NCBI RefSeq assembly: GCF_001440035.1
Contig: NZ_LJYG01000112.1
Coordinates: 411,151 to 475,150 of the forward strand
Reading direction: 5' to 3'
DNA: 64,000 nt
Origin: Bradyrhizobium manausense
Lineage (GTDB): Bacteria; Pseudomonadota; Alphaproteobacteria; Rhizobiales; Xanthobacteraceae
The notes below the pieces were generated by a model that was given only the letters and a program-made list of their open reading frames with translations, had not been told where the DNA came from and did no database searches. Position 1 is the stretch's first letter. Every line of letters begins with the position of its first letter. Below are positions 36,773 to 46,530 of the stretch, piece after piece. The translations under genes were made by a program, and so were the position numbers.

Positions 36773-37962
36773 CTACCAGCCGCGCATCCGGGGCCATCGC
36801 GCTTCGATCGCGTCGCTGCCGGCGGAGACGACGTTGTACAATTCGTGTTGCGAGGCCGTTGCGCAGGCATGGTTGGGAAGGATGCGGACCTTCGCGCCGA
36901 TCGAAAGGTCAGGTAAAGACTGCGCTGACCCGGGCCTGATGGCGAGGATGCCGTGCTCCTGGCTCGCTTGCGAAACGATCAGGTCGGGATAAATCTTGCC
37001 GGCCACATCGCAGACCAGACCGTAGCCCTGGTCGACCCGCTGTGCCGCGGTGCGCGGTCGCGTGACAGCGCCATCCAGCCTGCATCGACCAAAATCCAGC
37101 CCTTCTCGGGCTTCGTGCCGATCACGGTGGCGAGCACCGAGATGGCGATGTCGTCGGTGGTGCAGACGCCGACGCCGTGCATGACCAGATCGAAGAACAT
37201 GTAGACGCCGCAGCGCATTTCCGTGACGCCGGTCAGGTCTTCGGCGAAATGGGCGGTGGGCGTGGAGCCGACGCTCACGACAGGGCATTCATGCCCCGCC
37301 GCGCGCAATGTCGTTGCGGCGGCGACGGCCACGGCCCTTTCGTTCTCCGCAGCCGCGACAAGGGCCGCGGGCCTGCTGAGGCCGTAGGATTCGCCGGCAT
37401 GGGTGAGAATGCCGGCGATCTTGACGCCAGCCTCGGCGAGCGCCGCCGCGACGGCGATGAGCTTGGAATCGGTCGCCGTCAGCCCGCCGCGGTGACCGTC
37501 GCAGTCGATCTCGATGAAGGCGGATGGTGTCACACCGGCTGCGCGACCGGTCGCGCCAAGCATGGCCGCCTGCTCCGGCGAATCGAGCAGCACCTTGAGG
37601 TCGACGCCTGCTTTCCGCAGGCGCATTGCTCTGTCGGCGGTGTGAGGAGAAAGTCCCACGGCATAGGTGATATCCCGGAATCCATGCTGCGCGAAATACT
37701 CCGCCTCCGCCAAGGTTGAGACGGTGATTGGTCCCGCCCCCGATGGATAGACGCGTTGGGCGACGTCAATGGATTTCGCCGTCTTCATATGGGGACGCAG
37801 CACGACGCCTTGCCCTGCCATACGAGAGGACAGGCGCACGAGATTGCGGTCCAGGCGGTCCTTGTCGAGCAGGAGAGCCGGTGTTGCCAACGCACCGACC
37901 GTTGCGACCGTCTCGCCCGGACCGGCATCTGGGATATCAGTTCTGTCCTCGACGCGCAGCAT
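36773..37962 (-). pseudogene. D-threonine aldolase/D-serine dehydratase-like PLP enzyme, frameshifted
   Basis: The frame opens at ATG 37962, with GGGGA upstream, and shows TPALLLDKDRLDRN and the PLP-lysine motif LRPHMKTAKS, then GVYMFFDLVM and DAGWMALSRDR. At about 37050-37055 it leaves the family. The remainder, VDQGYGLVCDVAGKIYPD and the zinc-binding LPNHACAT, is in another frame ending at 36773. Adding one G after GACCGCG rejoins them as SRDRGTAAQRVDQGYG. The whole would be about 396 residues, normal for the family that splits D-threonine or deaminates D-serine. As read, the product lacks the metal site and is inactive. A one-base sequence error would give the same picture. Confidence 0.82.
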
Positions 37963-37973
37963 CCCGATGTCCC

Positions 37974-38846
37974 CTATCCGAATGACTGGTTGGCGAGCCC
38001 GAACATGCGGGCCGGTCCAGTCCATGGAGCCGGTGTCCCCAGCACCATGGTGGTGGCATCACTGACCCGTTGCAGCCCGATGCTATCGAGCCATTCCCCG
38101 AGTTGCGAGGAGGCCGGAGTATCGATCCGGACGAAGACAGGGCCGAGCCGCGCAATCGCGGATTCGATCAGCGCGCGTGCATCGGTCGGGCTTTCGGCCA
38201 CCACGGGGCCGATGACGTGCCCGCGGCCGAAAAGACGAGAGATGGCGTAGCCGCAAAGTATGCCGTCACGCAGCAGGACATAACAGTCACCACTATCGAA
38301 CAGCCGATTCAGCAACTGCCGCCGCTCCAACCCCGTAGCAATGCGGTCGAGCCGCGCGATCGCTCCGAACTCCGATGCGGCCATCGGCCTGAGGAGGCCA
38401 GGTCGCGGCGTCTCGTGGCTTGGGCGTGGAATTCCCTGATGCTGATGGATGATCCCGGTCGGCACAAAGCCGCGGCGGCGATAAAGCGTGACGCCTTCGG
38501 CGGTCGAGTTCAGCGAGATGATCCGCGGCCGCGCGGACGTCAGCAACGCATCCATCAGCCGCGCCCCATAGCCGCGGCCCTGAGCGGCCTTCGCGACGAT
38601 GATCATGCCGGCGGACGCATGCGTCTCCCCGTACGGCCACCACGCCGCGGTGCCGATCACCGTCCCACCGCGCTGCAGAACAAAGCCATAGCCCAACTGC
38701 AGCGCAACGTCCCAATCCTCGATCCGGTAGGGCCAGGACATCTCCTGCGAGAGCTTCAGCGCGCCTTCCAGATGCGATCTGGAGAAAGGAAGCAGGGCCA
38801 CGTCCGCATTGTCGCGACCTTCGGCCTGGTAAGCTGCGGTTGTCAT
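37974..38846 (-). CDS. Two-domain GNAT N-acetyltransferase 1
   Basis: A 290-residue protein. The N-terminal GNAT domain has AAWWPYGETHASAGMIIVAKAAQGRGYGARLMDALL, with the acetyl-CoA motif QGRGYG near 90, then LNSTAEGVTLYRRRGF near 115. The C-terminal half is a second, degenerate acetyltransferase-like domain (CYVLLRDGILCGYAISR, then GHVIGPVVAES). The gene at 52844-53722 is a clear paralogue with the same two halves (SAMWFPYG, LNSTDAAYHLYLSLGF, GRGHVIGPIVAS). Both sit next to amine-oxidation genes, so they may acetylate an amine substrate or intermediate (inference). It lies 11 bases upstream of the frameshifted aldolase-like gene. Confidence 0.85.
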   Translation of the reverse strand: MTTAAYQAEGRDNADVALLPFSRSHLEGALKLSQEMSWPYRIEDWDVALQLGYGFVLQRGGTVIGTAAWWPYGETHASAGMIIVAKAAQGRGYGARLMDALLTSARPRIISLNSTAEGVTLYRRRGFVPTGIIHQHQGIPRPSHETPRPGLLRPMAASEFGAIARLDRIATGLERRQLLNRLFDSGDCYVLLRDGILCGYAISRLFGRGHVIGPVVAESPTDARALIESAIARLGPVFVRIDTPASSQLGEWLDSIGLQRVSDATTMVLGTPAPWTGPARMFGLANQSFG

Positions 38847-39018
38847 ATTGAGTCGACGTCTCTTGCGGGGTTTGCCGGCCTCATCGCCAATGCCTGATAG
38901 CGCGAGGCCACCTCATGATCCCCGCGCAGTTCGCAGCGTAACTTGGGTCCGACGGCATTACGCCGCCGGGCTGGCGCAAAGTTCGGCATAGAATTTCATT
39001 GATGATGCGGCAACAGGA

Positions 39019-39093
39019 TCAATCTGCTGGCATCGGCGGTGAGGCGTCCCACCAATAGGGCGTCGCCTTCTCGTCAACTCTCGGCGCGTGCAT
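39019..39093 (-). pseudogene. Possible N-terminal remnant of a DadA-like oxidase
   Basis: This 24-codon frame reads MHAPRVDEKATPYWWDASPP and stops four codons later. Segments such as PYWWDxxPP are familiar from the extreme N-termini of DAO-family oxidoreductases, where a Rossmann motif follows. Here a stop intervenes and no such motif is found downstream. It could be the stump of a deleted oxidase in the 290-base gap (38847-39136), or chance. Nothing else is recognised in that gap. Confidence 0.2.
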
Positions 39094-39136
39094 GGCGTTT
39101 GCGTCTCGTATGATCAGCGTGGCTCGGCTCGACGTA

Positions 39137-40015
39137 TCAAATGTGGTCGTCTCGAACGTCGAGGGCATCTCGCAGACCGTCGCCGATGAAGTTGAAGCTC
39201 GTCACCGCAATCGTAATTGCGGCACCGGGAATGATCGCGAGCCATGGAGCGCTCGCCAGATATTGCTGGGCGCCGTTGAGCATGTTGCCCCAGCTCGGCA
39301 GCGGCGGCTGGATGCCGTAGCCGAGGAAGCTGATATAGGCTTCCAGCAGAATCGCGCGGGCGACCGCCAGGCTTGCGGCCACGATGATGGGACCCATGGC
39401 GTTGGGCAAGATCTCGCGGAACATGATATGCTTCCCGCTGAGCCCCACCATGCGTGCAGCCTGGACAAACTCGCGCTCGCGCAGCGAACGGACTTCGGCC
39501 TCGACGATCCTGGCAGTTTCCATCCAGCTCGTGACGGCAATGATGACGGTGATCATGACGGGACTCGGCCGCAGCGTCGCGGCCAGCGCCAGGACGAGGA
39601 AGATCGAGGGATAGGACAGGAAGCCGTCCACGGTACGCATCAGCGCCACCCCGACCCAGCCACCGCGATAGCCGGCCGTCACGCCCACCAAGGTGCCGAT
39701 CAGCGTTGACAGCAACATCGCGGAGAAACCAACCAGCAGCGAGATGCGCCCGGCCATCAAGAGCCGTGCGGCCAGGTCACGTCCCAAGGGGTCGGTGCCC
39801 AAATAGTGCTGACCGCTGAGAGGTGGAGCAAAGCGCGCGCGCAGGTCGATCTGGAGGGTATCGTAAGGCAAGGTATAGGGACCGAGGACGCACGCCAGCA
39901 CGAGCAGGCTGATCATCGCGATCCCAACGAGCGCCAGATGATGACGCGTGAAGCGGGACACCGCACGGCTGTGCCACCAGCGAGTCGGAGTAGCGGGCGC
40001 GGCGATGACGGTCAT
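39137..40015 (-). CDS. ABC transporter permease, dipeptide/opine type (DppC-like)
   Basis: A 292-residue membrane protein with six hydrophobic segments. An N-terminal segment has LALVGIAMISLLVLACVLG. The LGTDPLGRDLAARLLMAGRISLLVG motif, typical of DppC/OppC, is near 72-97. The permease-ATPase coupling loop EVRSLREREFVQAARMVGLSGKHIMFREILPNAMGP is near 175-210. It pairs with the DppB-like subunit encoded 38 bases upstream. It is part of a minus-strand operon encoding a complete uptake system plus amine-oxidation enzymes. Confidence 0.92.
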   Translation of the reverse strand: MTVIAAPATPTRWWHSRAVSRFTRHHLALVGIAMISLLVLACVLGPYTLPYDTLQIDLRARFAPPLSGQHYLGTDPLGRDLAARLLMAGRISLLVGFSAMLLSTLIGTLVGVTAGYRGGWVGVALMRTVDGFLSYPSIFLVLALAATLRPSPVMITVIIAVTSWMETARIVEAEVRSLREREFVQAARMVGLSGKHIMFREILPNAMGPIIVAASLAVARAILLEAYISFLGYGIQPPLPSWGNMLNGAQQYLASAPWLAIIPGAAITIAVTSFNFIGDGLRDALDVRDDHI

Positions 40016-40053
40016 ATCTGCTGCCTCCTGTTATCAGGCGTCACGCCGCGGCC

Positions 40054-41016
40054 TCAGCCCAGGCGAATGCGCGGGTCGACGGTGGCGATGATGATGTCTG
40101 CGATCAGGTTGCCCAACACGACCAGGATGGCCGAGAATATCAACAGCCCCATCACGACGGGATAGTCGCTGTAACCGAGACTATCGAGAAACAGCCGACC
40201 CATTCCCGGCCACGTAAAGACCGTCTCGGTGACCAATGCGCCGGTCAGGATGCTGGGCAGCTGCATCCCTGCCAGCGTGATCATCGGCAGCAATGCATTG
40301 CCGACGACATGCTTCAGCAGGATGCGGCGTTCGCTGACGCCCTTGGCGCGCGCCGTCTTGACGAAATCCTGGCTCAGTGCATCCAGTGTCGCCGTGCGCA
40401 TGTAGCGGCTCCAGATCGCGACGTGAACGAGCGACAGCACCAGGCTCGGCAGAATCAGGTGGTGCAGATAGTCCAGCACCGAGCCGTCGCCGATCGTGTA
40501 CATGTTGCCTGCAGGAACCCACCCGAGCTTCAGGGTGAAGATGTAGATGCCAATGAGGCCGAACCAGAAAGTCGGAACCGACAGGGCGACCATGGCGCCG
40601 ACGGTCGCGCAGTAGTCAAACAGGGAATAGCGGTGAGTGGCGCCGCGGATTCCGACCCAGGCGCCGAGCGCGATCGCAAATGCGGTGGACGTGCCCATGA
40701 GCAGCAGCGTCGCCAGCAGGTGCCGACCAATCACCGCCAGCACCGAAGAGCCGTCGCGGAATGAGTGTCCCCAATCGCCCTGGAGCAGCCGCCAGGCCCA
40801 ATCGAGATACTGAATCCATAGCGGTCGGTTTAGCCCGAGCTGCGCCGCGAGCCGCTCCACATCCTTCTGCGTCATGCCCGGATCGAGCCCGAACTGCGCG
40901 AGAGGACCGCCTGGCATGAGGTTGAGAACGGTGAAGCCGATGATCGAGACGATCACCAGCAGCACGATGCTCTGCGAGAGACGATTGAGCAGGAACCCGG
41001 ACATTCGAGTCACCAT
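40054..41016 (-). CDS. ABC transporter permease, dipeptide/opine type (DppB-like)
   Basis: A 320-residue membrane protein with six hydrophobic segments. It shows the DppB hallmarks: an N-terminal LLNRLSQSIVLLVIVSIIGFTVLNLMPGG segment, PLWIQYLDWAWRLLQGDWGHSF near 75, and the coupling loop RYMRTATLDALSQDFVKTARAKGVSERRILLKHVVGNALLP near 210. The start may be 41016 or the next ATG at 41004. It lies 61 bases downstream of the binding-protein gene. Confidence 0.92.
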   Translation of the reverse strand: MVTRMSGFLLNRLSQSIVLLVIVSIIGFTVLNLMPGGPLAQFGLDPGMTQKDVERLAAQLGLNRPLWIQYLDWAWRLLQGDWGHSFRDGSSVLAVIGRHLLATLLLMGTSTAFAIALGAWVGIRGATHRYSLFDYCATVGAMVALSVPTFWFGLIGIYIFTLKLGWVPAGNMYTIGDGSVLDYLHHLILPSLVLSLVHVAIWSRYMRTATLDALSQDFVKTARAKGVSERRILLKHVVGNALLPMITLAGMQLPSILTGALVTETVFTWPGMGRLFLDSLGYSDYPVVMGLLIFSAILVVLGNLIADIIIATVDPRIRLG

Positions 41017-41077
41017 GTTGGCGTTGCAGCATCACTCCAGCGCCGATCTCGGCCACAGGGCCTCGGCCGGCAGCACA

Positions 41078-42748
41078 TCAGCTTGCCCAATACCAAGCCA
41101 GCGCGTTCCACGATTCCGTGCGCGTATTGCCGTTCGGCACGAAGCCGTTGATCCCTTTCTTGAGGCCTTCGACCGCATTGCTCTGGTACAACGGAAGGAA
41201 GGGCAGGTCGCGACGGACCAGTTCCTGGACGCGAGCGTAGATCGCGCGCCGGGCTTCAGGATCGAAGGTGCGCGCGCCCTTGTCGAGCAGCGCATCGACC
41301 TCCGGATTCGCATACTGCGCATTATTCGAGCCGCGGCCGCCCTTCGCGGCGATCGACCGCGAGTGCAAGCGATTGGTTACGTCGGGGTCTGCGCCGATCA
41401 AGTAGGTGCTGCCGACGATGACGGAATCGAATTTTGATTGCCCCCAGAACTCGCCCCACATCACGGCGGCGGGCAGGTTCGATATCTTCATCTCGACCCC
41501 CAGCTGAGCAAACGTCTGCTGCAGGTACTGCTGCACCTGTTCGCGCAAGGGATCGCCGGACGTGGTCGAATTGGTAAAGGACAGACGAACGCCGTTCTTG
41601 GTGCGAATGCCGTCGCCTCCCGGCGCCCAGCCGGCTTGATCGAGGATCTTGCGCGCGCGATTGAGATCGAACTGGTGCAGCGGCAGATTGGCGTTGAAGA
41701 AGAAGGACTGCCGCGGCATGAAGGTCTCTGTCGGGGCCGGCACTCCATAGTAGAGCCCCTGGATGATGGCCTCCTTGTCGATCGCCGCGTAAAGCGCCTC
41801 GCGGACCGCAAGCTCCTTGAACTGCGGCCGCTCGAGGTTCAGGTAGAAGGACTCGAATGAGGTCCTCGGGACAAGGGTCACGACGCGGTTCGGCAGCGTT
41901 TTGGCTTCCCCGTAGTGATCAGGTGTGATGTAGGGCTGCCCCACCAGATCGATGTCGCCGCTCTTGAATTGGGTGTAGAGGACGGTGAGATCGGGAATGT
42001 ATTTGAAGACCAGCCTCTCGATGTGAGGGCCTTCACCGAAATAGTCGGGGTTAGCCACAAGCTCGAGATGATCGCCGGCGACGCGCTGTCCCCACTTGAA
42101 CGGACCGGTGCCGACCGGGGCCTGGTTAAAGGCGGCGTTGTTCGGATTGGCCTCCGCCCCGAGAATGTGCTTGGGGACGATGAAGGTCTCGGTCAGGAAC
42201 GACAAATACGGCGCAAAGGCCTCTTCCATTCGCCACGAGATCTCCGTCGGTGAGATCACGGTGATGTCGCGCACGAGAGCATGTCCGGCGGTACGCCAGG
42301 CCCGGAAGTCGGGATTCGTGATCAGCTCGAGCGTGAACTTCACGTCCTCGGCACCGAAAGGCCTGCCATCGTGCCAGCGAACGTCGTCACGCAGACGAAT
42401 GCGCCACTGGAGACCGTCCTGCGAGATGCCCCCATTCTTCTGGTCCGGCACTTCCACCGCAAGGTTGGGCTGAATGGCGCCTTGAGGATCGATGCGGAAG
42501 AGCGCGTCGAAAACCGAGAAATGCACGCCGTCATCGACTTCGATGTGGGCCATCAGCGGATTGAATACGGTCGGCTCTTGTCCGAGCCCGACGATCACGC
42601 GGCCGCTCGGCTTTGCCGCAGAGCTACGAGCGAAGGCGGGCTCGCCAAGGAGGTTCGGCGTGATGAAGGCAGCAGCTCCGCCGAACGCCACCATTCGCAG
42701 GGCATCGCGCCGCGAGTAGTTCGATGTATCCGCAGACCGCTTGATCAT
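41078..42748 (-). CDS. ABC transporter substrate-binding protein, peptide/opine family (SBP_bac_5)
   Basis: A 556-residue periplasmic protein. A twin-arginine signal is visible (YSRRDALRMVAFGGAAAF), unusual but not rare for this family. The mature part shows LGQEPTVFNPLMAHIEVDDGVHFSVFDALFR, then RDDVRWHDGRPFGAEDVKFTLE near 125, and VGTGPFKWGQRVAGDHLELV near 215, all diagnostic of family 5 binding proteins. Ligands range over peptides, nickel, opines and polyols; the actual ligand cannot be read. Its start overlaps the stop of the ATPase gene (ATGA), with AAGGAGAG upstream. Confidence 0.92.
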   Translation of the reverse strand: MIKRSADTSNYSRRDALRMVAFGGAAAFITPNLLGEPAFARSSAAKPSGRVIVGLGQEPTVFNPLMAHIEVDDGVHFSVFDALFRIDPQGAIQPNLAVEVPDQKNGGISQDGLQWRIRLRDDVRWHDGRPFGAEDVKFTLELITNPDFRAWRTAGHALVRDITVISPTEISWRMEEAFAPYLSFLTETFIVPKHILGAEANPNNAAFNQAPVGTGPFKWGQRVAGDHLELVANPDYFGEGPHIERLVFKYIPDLTVLYTQFKSGDIDLVGQPYITPDHYGEAKTLPNRVVTLVPRTSFESFYLNLERPQFKELAVREALYAAIDKEAIIQGLYYGVPAPTETFMPRQSFFFNANLPLHQFDLNRARKILDQAGWAPGGDGIRTKNGVRLSFTNSTTSGDPLREQVQQYLQQTFAQLGVEMKISNLPAAVMWGEFWGQSKFDSVIVGSTYLIGADPDVTNRLHSRSIAAKGGRGSNNAQYANPEVDALLDKGARTFDPEARRAIYARVQELVRRDLPFLPLYQSNAVEGLKKGINGFVPNGNTRTESWNALAWYWAS

Positions 42749-44436
42749 AACGACTCTCCTTGCTTGGGGTTCTCGACGTAGCCTTCATGTTGGGGCATGC
42801 TTCCGGGCTGCTCGCCCGGGATCGCCGCCACCAGCTCTCGCGTGTAACCGGATTTCGGGGCGAGAAAGATCTGGGACGGCGGACCGCGTTCCACGATTTG
42901 TCCTCGATGCATGACGGCGATTTCGTCGCAGATCTGGCTGGCGACGCGCAGATCATGCGTGATGAAGATCATCGAGACGCCCGTCTCGCGCTGAATCTGG
43001 TCCAGCAGTTTCAGGATCTGGGCCTGGATCGATACGTCGAGCGCAGAGACCGCTTCGTCGGCAATCAGCAGCTTTGGCTTGAACATCAGCGCCCGGGCGA
43101 TGCCGATGCGTTGGCGCTGCCCGCCGGAGAACTCGTGTGGATAGCGGTCGAAGGCTCCTGAATCGAGGCCGACATGGGTCAGAAGCTCCCGCGCCCGCTC
43201 GTCGGCTTCACTGTAGCGCATCCCATGCGCGACGGGACCAACTGTCAGAATTTGCCCGACCGTCGATCGCGGATTGAGCGAAGCAAAAGGATCCTGGAAG
43301 ATCATCTGGATTTTTGGCCGCAACGGCCGAAACTTGGCTTCAGAAAGCCCAGCCAGGTCGCGGCCCTCGAACCGAATCGAGCCGCTGTCGCTCTCCATAA
43401 GCTTGATCAGCAGCCGGCCGAGCGACGATTTCCCCGAGCCGCTTTCGCCGACGACGCCCAGCGTGCGCCCCGACGAGAGATCGAAAGTGACGCCATTGAC
43501 CGCGGGCACGATGCGCTGCGTACGGAAAAGTGCGCTGCCGCTACGATAGGTCTTTACGAGGCTTTCAACCTTCAGGATGGGTTCCCTGTCGGCAGCGTCC
43601 AAGGCAACACGGTCCTTACCGGTCAGGTGCGGCACGGCCGCGATCAGGCGCCGCGTATAGAGGTGGCTGGGCGACTTCAGGACTTGCGCGGCACCGCCCT
43701 GCTCCACGCAATGGCCTTTCTCCATCACCACGACGTAATCGGCGATCTCGGCCACGACGCCGAAATCGTGGGTGATGAACATGACGCTCATCCCCTTGCG
43801 GCGCTGTATGTCGCGGATCAATTGCAGGATCTGCGCCTGGGTCGTGACATCAAGTGCGGTGGTCGGCTCGTCCGCAATCAGGATCGCAGGCTCGAGGGCC
43901 AGAGCCATGGCGATCATGACCCGCTGCCGCTGTCCGCCCGAAAGCCGGAAGGGATATTGGTGATACATGAGTTGCGGGTCGGGCAAACCCACTTCAATCA
44001 ACAGGTCGATGGCCCGGCTGCGACGGGACGCCGGCGTGCCGACATCGTGCGCGGCCATCACCTCCTCGATCTGCGCACCCACGGTCATCAGCGGGTTGAG
44101 CGCCGAGAGAGGGTCTTGAAAGATCATCGACACGACGCGGCCGCGCAGGCTGCGAAGCTTGTCGGCCGAGAGGCCTACGATATTCATCCCATCCAGGCGG
44201 ATCTCACCCGAGGAGACCCGGATCGCCTTCGGGAGAAGACCCATGATCGCGTTGGCGGTGACCGACTTGCCCGATCCGGATTCTCCGATGATACAGAGAA
44301 TCTGTCCGCGTTTCAGATCGAAAGAGATGTTCTCGACGGCGTAGGCCCGCTCCATTCCTTCCGGCAGACTCACGGTCAGCTCGCGCACCGACAGCGCGAC
44401 ATCGACGGGGCTTGCCGCCTGGATGCCAGAGGCCAT
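42745..44436 (-). CDS. Fused dual ABC ATPase for dipeptide/opine uptake (DppD-DppF type)
   Basis: A 563-residue protein joining two nucleotide-binding domains, as in GsiA. The first domain has Walker [13 protein letters not shown], signature [12 protein letters not shown] and Walker [13 protein letters not shown]. The second has [24 protein letters not shown] and [12 protein letters not shown]. Each ends with the C-terminal oligopeptide-transporter extension ([33 protein letters not shown]). The ATG at 44436 is chosen for the GAGGAGG stretch upstream; the frame back to 44574 is Arg-rich and unconserved. It is the first gene of the operon and overlaps the binding-protein gene by four bases. 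The promoter should lie in 44437-45090. Confidence 0.93.
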   Translation of the reverse strand: MASGIQAASPVDVALSVRELTVSLPEGMERAYAVENISFDLKRGQILCIIGESGSGKSVTANAIMGLLPKAIRVSSGEIRLDGMNIVGLSADKLRSLRGRVVSMIFQDPLSALNPLMTVGAQIEEVMAAHDVGTPASRRSRAIDLLIEVGLPDPQLMYHQYPFRLSGGQRQRVMIAMALALEPAILIADEPTTALDVTTQAQILQLIRDIQRRKGMSVMFITHDFGVVAEIADYVVVMEKGHCVEQGGAAQVLKSPSHLYTRRLIAAVPHLTGKDRVALDAADREPILKVESLVKTYRSGSALFRTQRIVPAVNGVTFDLSSGRTLGVVGESGSGKSSLGRLLIKLMESDSGSIRFEGRDLAGLSEAKFRPLRPKIQMIFQDPFASLNPRSTVGQILTVGPVAHGMRYSEADERARELLTHVGLDSGAFDRYPHEFSGGQRQRIGIARALMFKPKLLIADEAVSALDVSIQAQILKLLDQIQRETGVSMIFITHDLRVASQICDEIAVMHRGQIVERGPPSQIFLAPKSGYTRELVAAIPGEQPGSMPQHEGYVENPKQGESL

Positions 44437-45090
44437 GCGAGCATCCTCCTCTTTCAAGCCAGTGCCGTCATCTTGCTGCGGCCGGCGCCTTCGGCTCCTT
44501 GCGCCTCCACGCTCCTGGGACAAGTCAATAATTCGCCGCTCAACTTGCCATTCCTTCGTTGGAGGCTGCGACATGATTCAGGCCTCTTCGCGCAAGAAGC
44601 AAGAGCAGATGCCCAGAACGCAGCGCCACCCAATTTGGCCAACTCGATCGAAGCGAAGCTCAGATGGCATCCGCGTCACGACTTGATCACTTCCGAAGGC
44701 CTGCTCCTGGACAAGGCTCATGCAAGTTGCCTCTATGGACCTCGACCCATCGATCGGTTGGTTCTGCCGATCTTGACGATTTCGATCACCCCGGAGTCGC
44801 CGAAAGCCGGCGTCGAAGCAGCAGGAACTTCTGAAAACGAAGTCTGATTTGGCATTTCAGTCTGCGCGGCCAAGCCCGCTGTGGCGCCCTGCCAAGAGAG
44901 CGCGCGATGGATTGCAGGGTCACCCGCATCGGCCTCGTCCTGCAAACTGCGGCGCATGCAAAGAATTGTCGCAATAATTGCCTGTGTCAAAGGCAGCAAA
45001 CCGCAGGATATTCGGTCCCATGACCAAAGTCCGCCGGGCCTGCCGCAACTCCTCGGTTACGCTACGGCAACCACTGGAGATCACCGTCCG
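44437..45090. other. Divergent control region between the ABC operon and oxidase 2
   Basis: This 654-base gap has divergent genes on both sides and so must hold two promoters. I see no coding frame with family resemblance and no clean promoter box. Short open frames on both strands have poor composition and no ribosome sites. The length is unusual for this compact genome, so it could contain a decayed gene or an unrecognised small RNA. Confidence 0.4.
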
Positions 45091-46416
45091 ATGAGCGCAC
45101 CGCTCCTGCATATCGAATCCAGTCCGTCCTTGCCTCGTGAGGCAGACGTCGTGGTCATCGGCGGCGGCGTGGTGGGCGTATTCACGAGCTACTATCTCGC
45201 CCGTCGCGGCCTCAAGGTCGCTCTGCTTGAAAAGGGCCGCGTCGCCGCCGAACAATCAAGCCGCAACTGGGGATGGTGCCGCCAGCAGAACCGCGACGCT
45301 CGCGAGCTGCCGCTTGCAACCAAGAGCCTCGCGCTCTGGGAGCGAGTTGCCGAGGAGACGGGTGAGGATATCGGTTTTCGCTGTTGCGGTCTGCTGTACT
45401 TGTCGAACGACGAAAATGAGCTGGCCGGCTGGGCCAAGTGGCGCGACTTCGCCAGGACCGTCGGCGTTACGACGCACATGTTGAGCGCCGAGGAGGCGAA
45501 CGCGAGAGGCAAGATGACCGGTCGCAAGTGGAAAGGAGGCGTATTCTCGCCAACCGATGGGACGGCGGACACCTCAAAGGCCGTGCCCATCGCGGCGCGT
45601 GCGATCATGGCGGCGGGCGGCACCGTGCACCAGCATTGCGCGGCGCGCGGCATAGAGCTCACTGCCGGCCGGGTCAGCGGAGTGGTGACCGAAGCCGGCA
45701 CGATCCGGACGAAAACGGTGGTCATGGCAGGAGGCGCGTGGGCGTCTTCGTTTTGCAACCAGCTTGGTATTCGCTTTCCGCAGGCATCCGTGCGCTCTTC
45801 CATTCTCGCCCTGGCTCCCGGCGCGGCCGGGCTGCCTGATGCCCTGTACGCCGGGCTGGTATCGGCCACGCGACGCGGCAATGGCGGATACACGCTGGCA
45901 ATCAGCGGGCGTGCGCGGGTCGATCCGACGCCGCAGCAGTTCAGGTTCGGCCGCGAATTCCTGCCCATGTTCGCGCGCCGGTGGCGAAGTCTCAGCCCCG
46001 GGGCTTTCGAGGGCCTGAGGCAGGGCCATGAATCCCTGGCGAAATGGCGTCTCGATGCGGTGACCCCGATGGAGCTGAACCGGACGCTCGATCCGCGCCC
46101 TGACATGAGGCAGATTCGGCTGACGCACCGAAGAGCCTGCAGGCTCGTGCCGGAACTCCGGCACGTCGCGATCTCGAACGTCTGGGCCGGCTACATCGAC
46201 AGCACGCCGGACGGCATTCCCGCAATCGGTGAAGTTGAATCGATTCCAGGTTTCATTCTTGCGGCGGGGTTCAGCGGCCACGGTTTTGGAATTGGCCCAG
46301 GCGCGGGGCATATGATCGCCGACATCATCACGGGCAGTCCTCCCATTGTCGATCCGCGCCCCTACAGGCCGGAGCGGCTGAAAATGAGCGCCTGGGGCAA
46401 GGTCAGCGAGTTCTAA
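45091..46416 (+). CDS. DadA-like FAD-dependent amine/amino-acid oxidoreductase 2
   Basis: A 441-residue DAO-superfamily enzyme, paralogous to the one at 33696-35018. The FAD motif VVVIGGGVVGVFTSYYLARRG is near 22-42, and SSRNWGWCRQQNRDARELPL near 57 is almost identical in the paralogue. The C-terminal SGHGFGIGPGAGHMIAD is near 395. Between them the two proteins agree on many substrate-cavity landmarks (RFPQASVR, YTLAISGRA, REFLPMF), so substrates may be related. ATG 45091 is chosen for family fit; GGAG lies 13 bases upstream. The Lrp-family regulator gene follows, and the ABC operon is divergent. Confidence 0.85.
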   Translation: MSAPLLHIESSPSLPREADVVVIGGGVVGVFTSYYLARRGLKVALLEKGRVAAEQSSRNWGWCRQQNRDARELPLATKSLALWERVAEETGEDIGFRCCGLLYLSNDENELAGWAKWRDFARTVGVTTHMLSAEEANARGKMTGRKWKGGVFSPTDGTADTSKAVPIAARAIMAAGGTVHQHCAARGIELTAGRVSGVVTEAGTIRTKTVVMAGGAWASSFCNQLGIRFPQASVRSSILALAPGAAGLPDALYAGLVSATRRGNGGYTLAISGRARVDPTPQQFRFGREFLPMFARRWRSLSPGAFEGLRQGHESLAKWRLDAVTPMELNRTLDPRPDMRQIRLTHRRACRLVPELRHVAISNVWAGYIDSTPDGIPAIGEVESIPGFILAAGFSGHGFGIGPGAGHMIADIITGSPPIVDPRPYRPERLKMSAWGKVSEF

Positions 46417-46422
46417 AGGCAG

Positions 46423-46443
46423 TTTCCACCGTCCGGTGGGAAA
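46423..46443. other. Inverted repeat between oxidase 2 and the Lrp gene
   Basis: TTTCCACCG, three bases, then CGGTGGGAAA form an imperfect inverted repeat six bases after the oxidase stop. No T-run follows on the plus strand, so it is a poor terminator. It may instead be an operator for the adjacent Lrp-family regulator. Confidence 0.35.
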
Positions 46444-46530
46444 ACACGCTGGTTGATGTTATGACAATATGTATGACGCAGAAGTCTCAGATCCTTGACG
46501 CCGTTGTCGCCCCCATTTCATGGCATTGCG

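Noticed and set aside
44437-44574. N-terminal extension of the fused ABC ATPase
   Set aside because: Arg/Gln-rich and unlike any transporter ATPase N-terminus; the internal ATG at 44436 has a good ribosome site.
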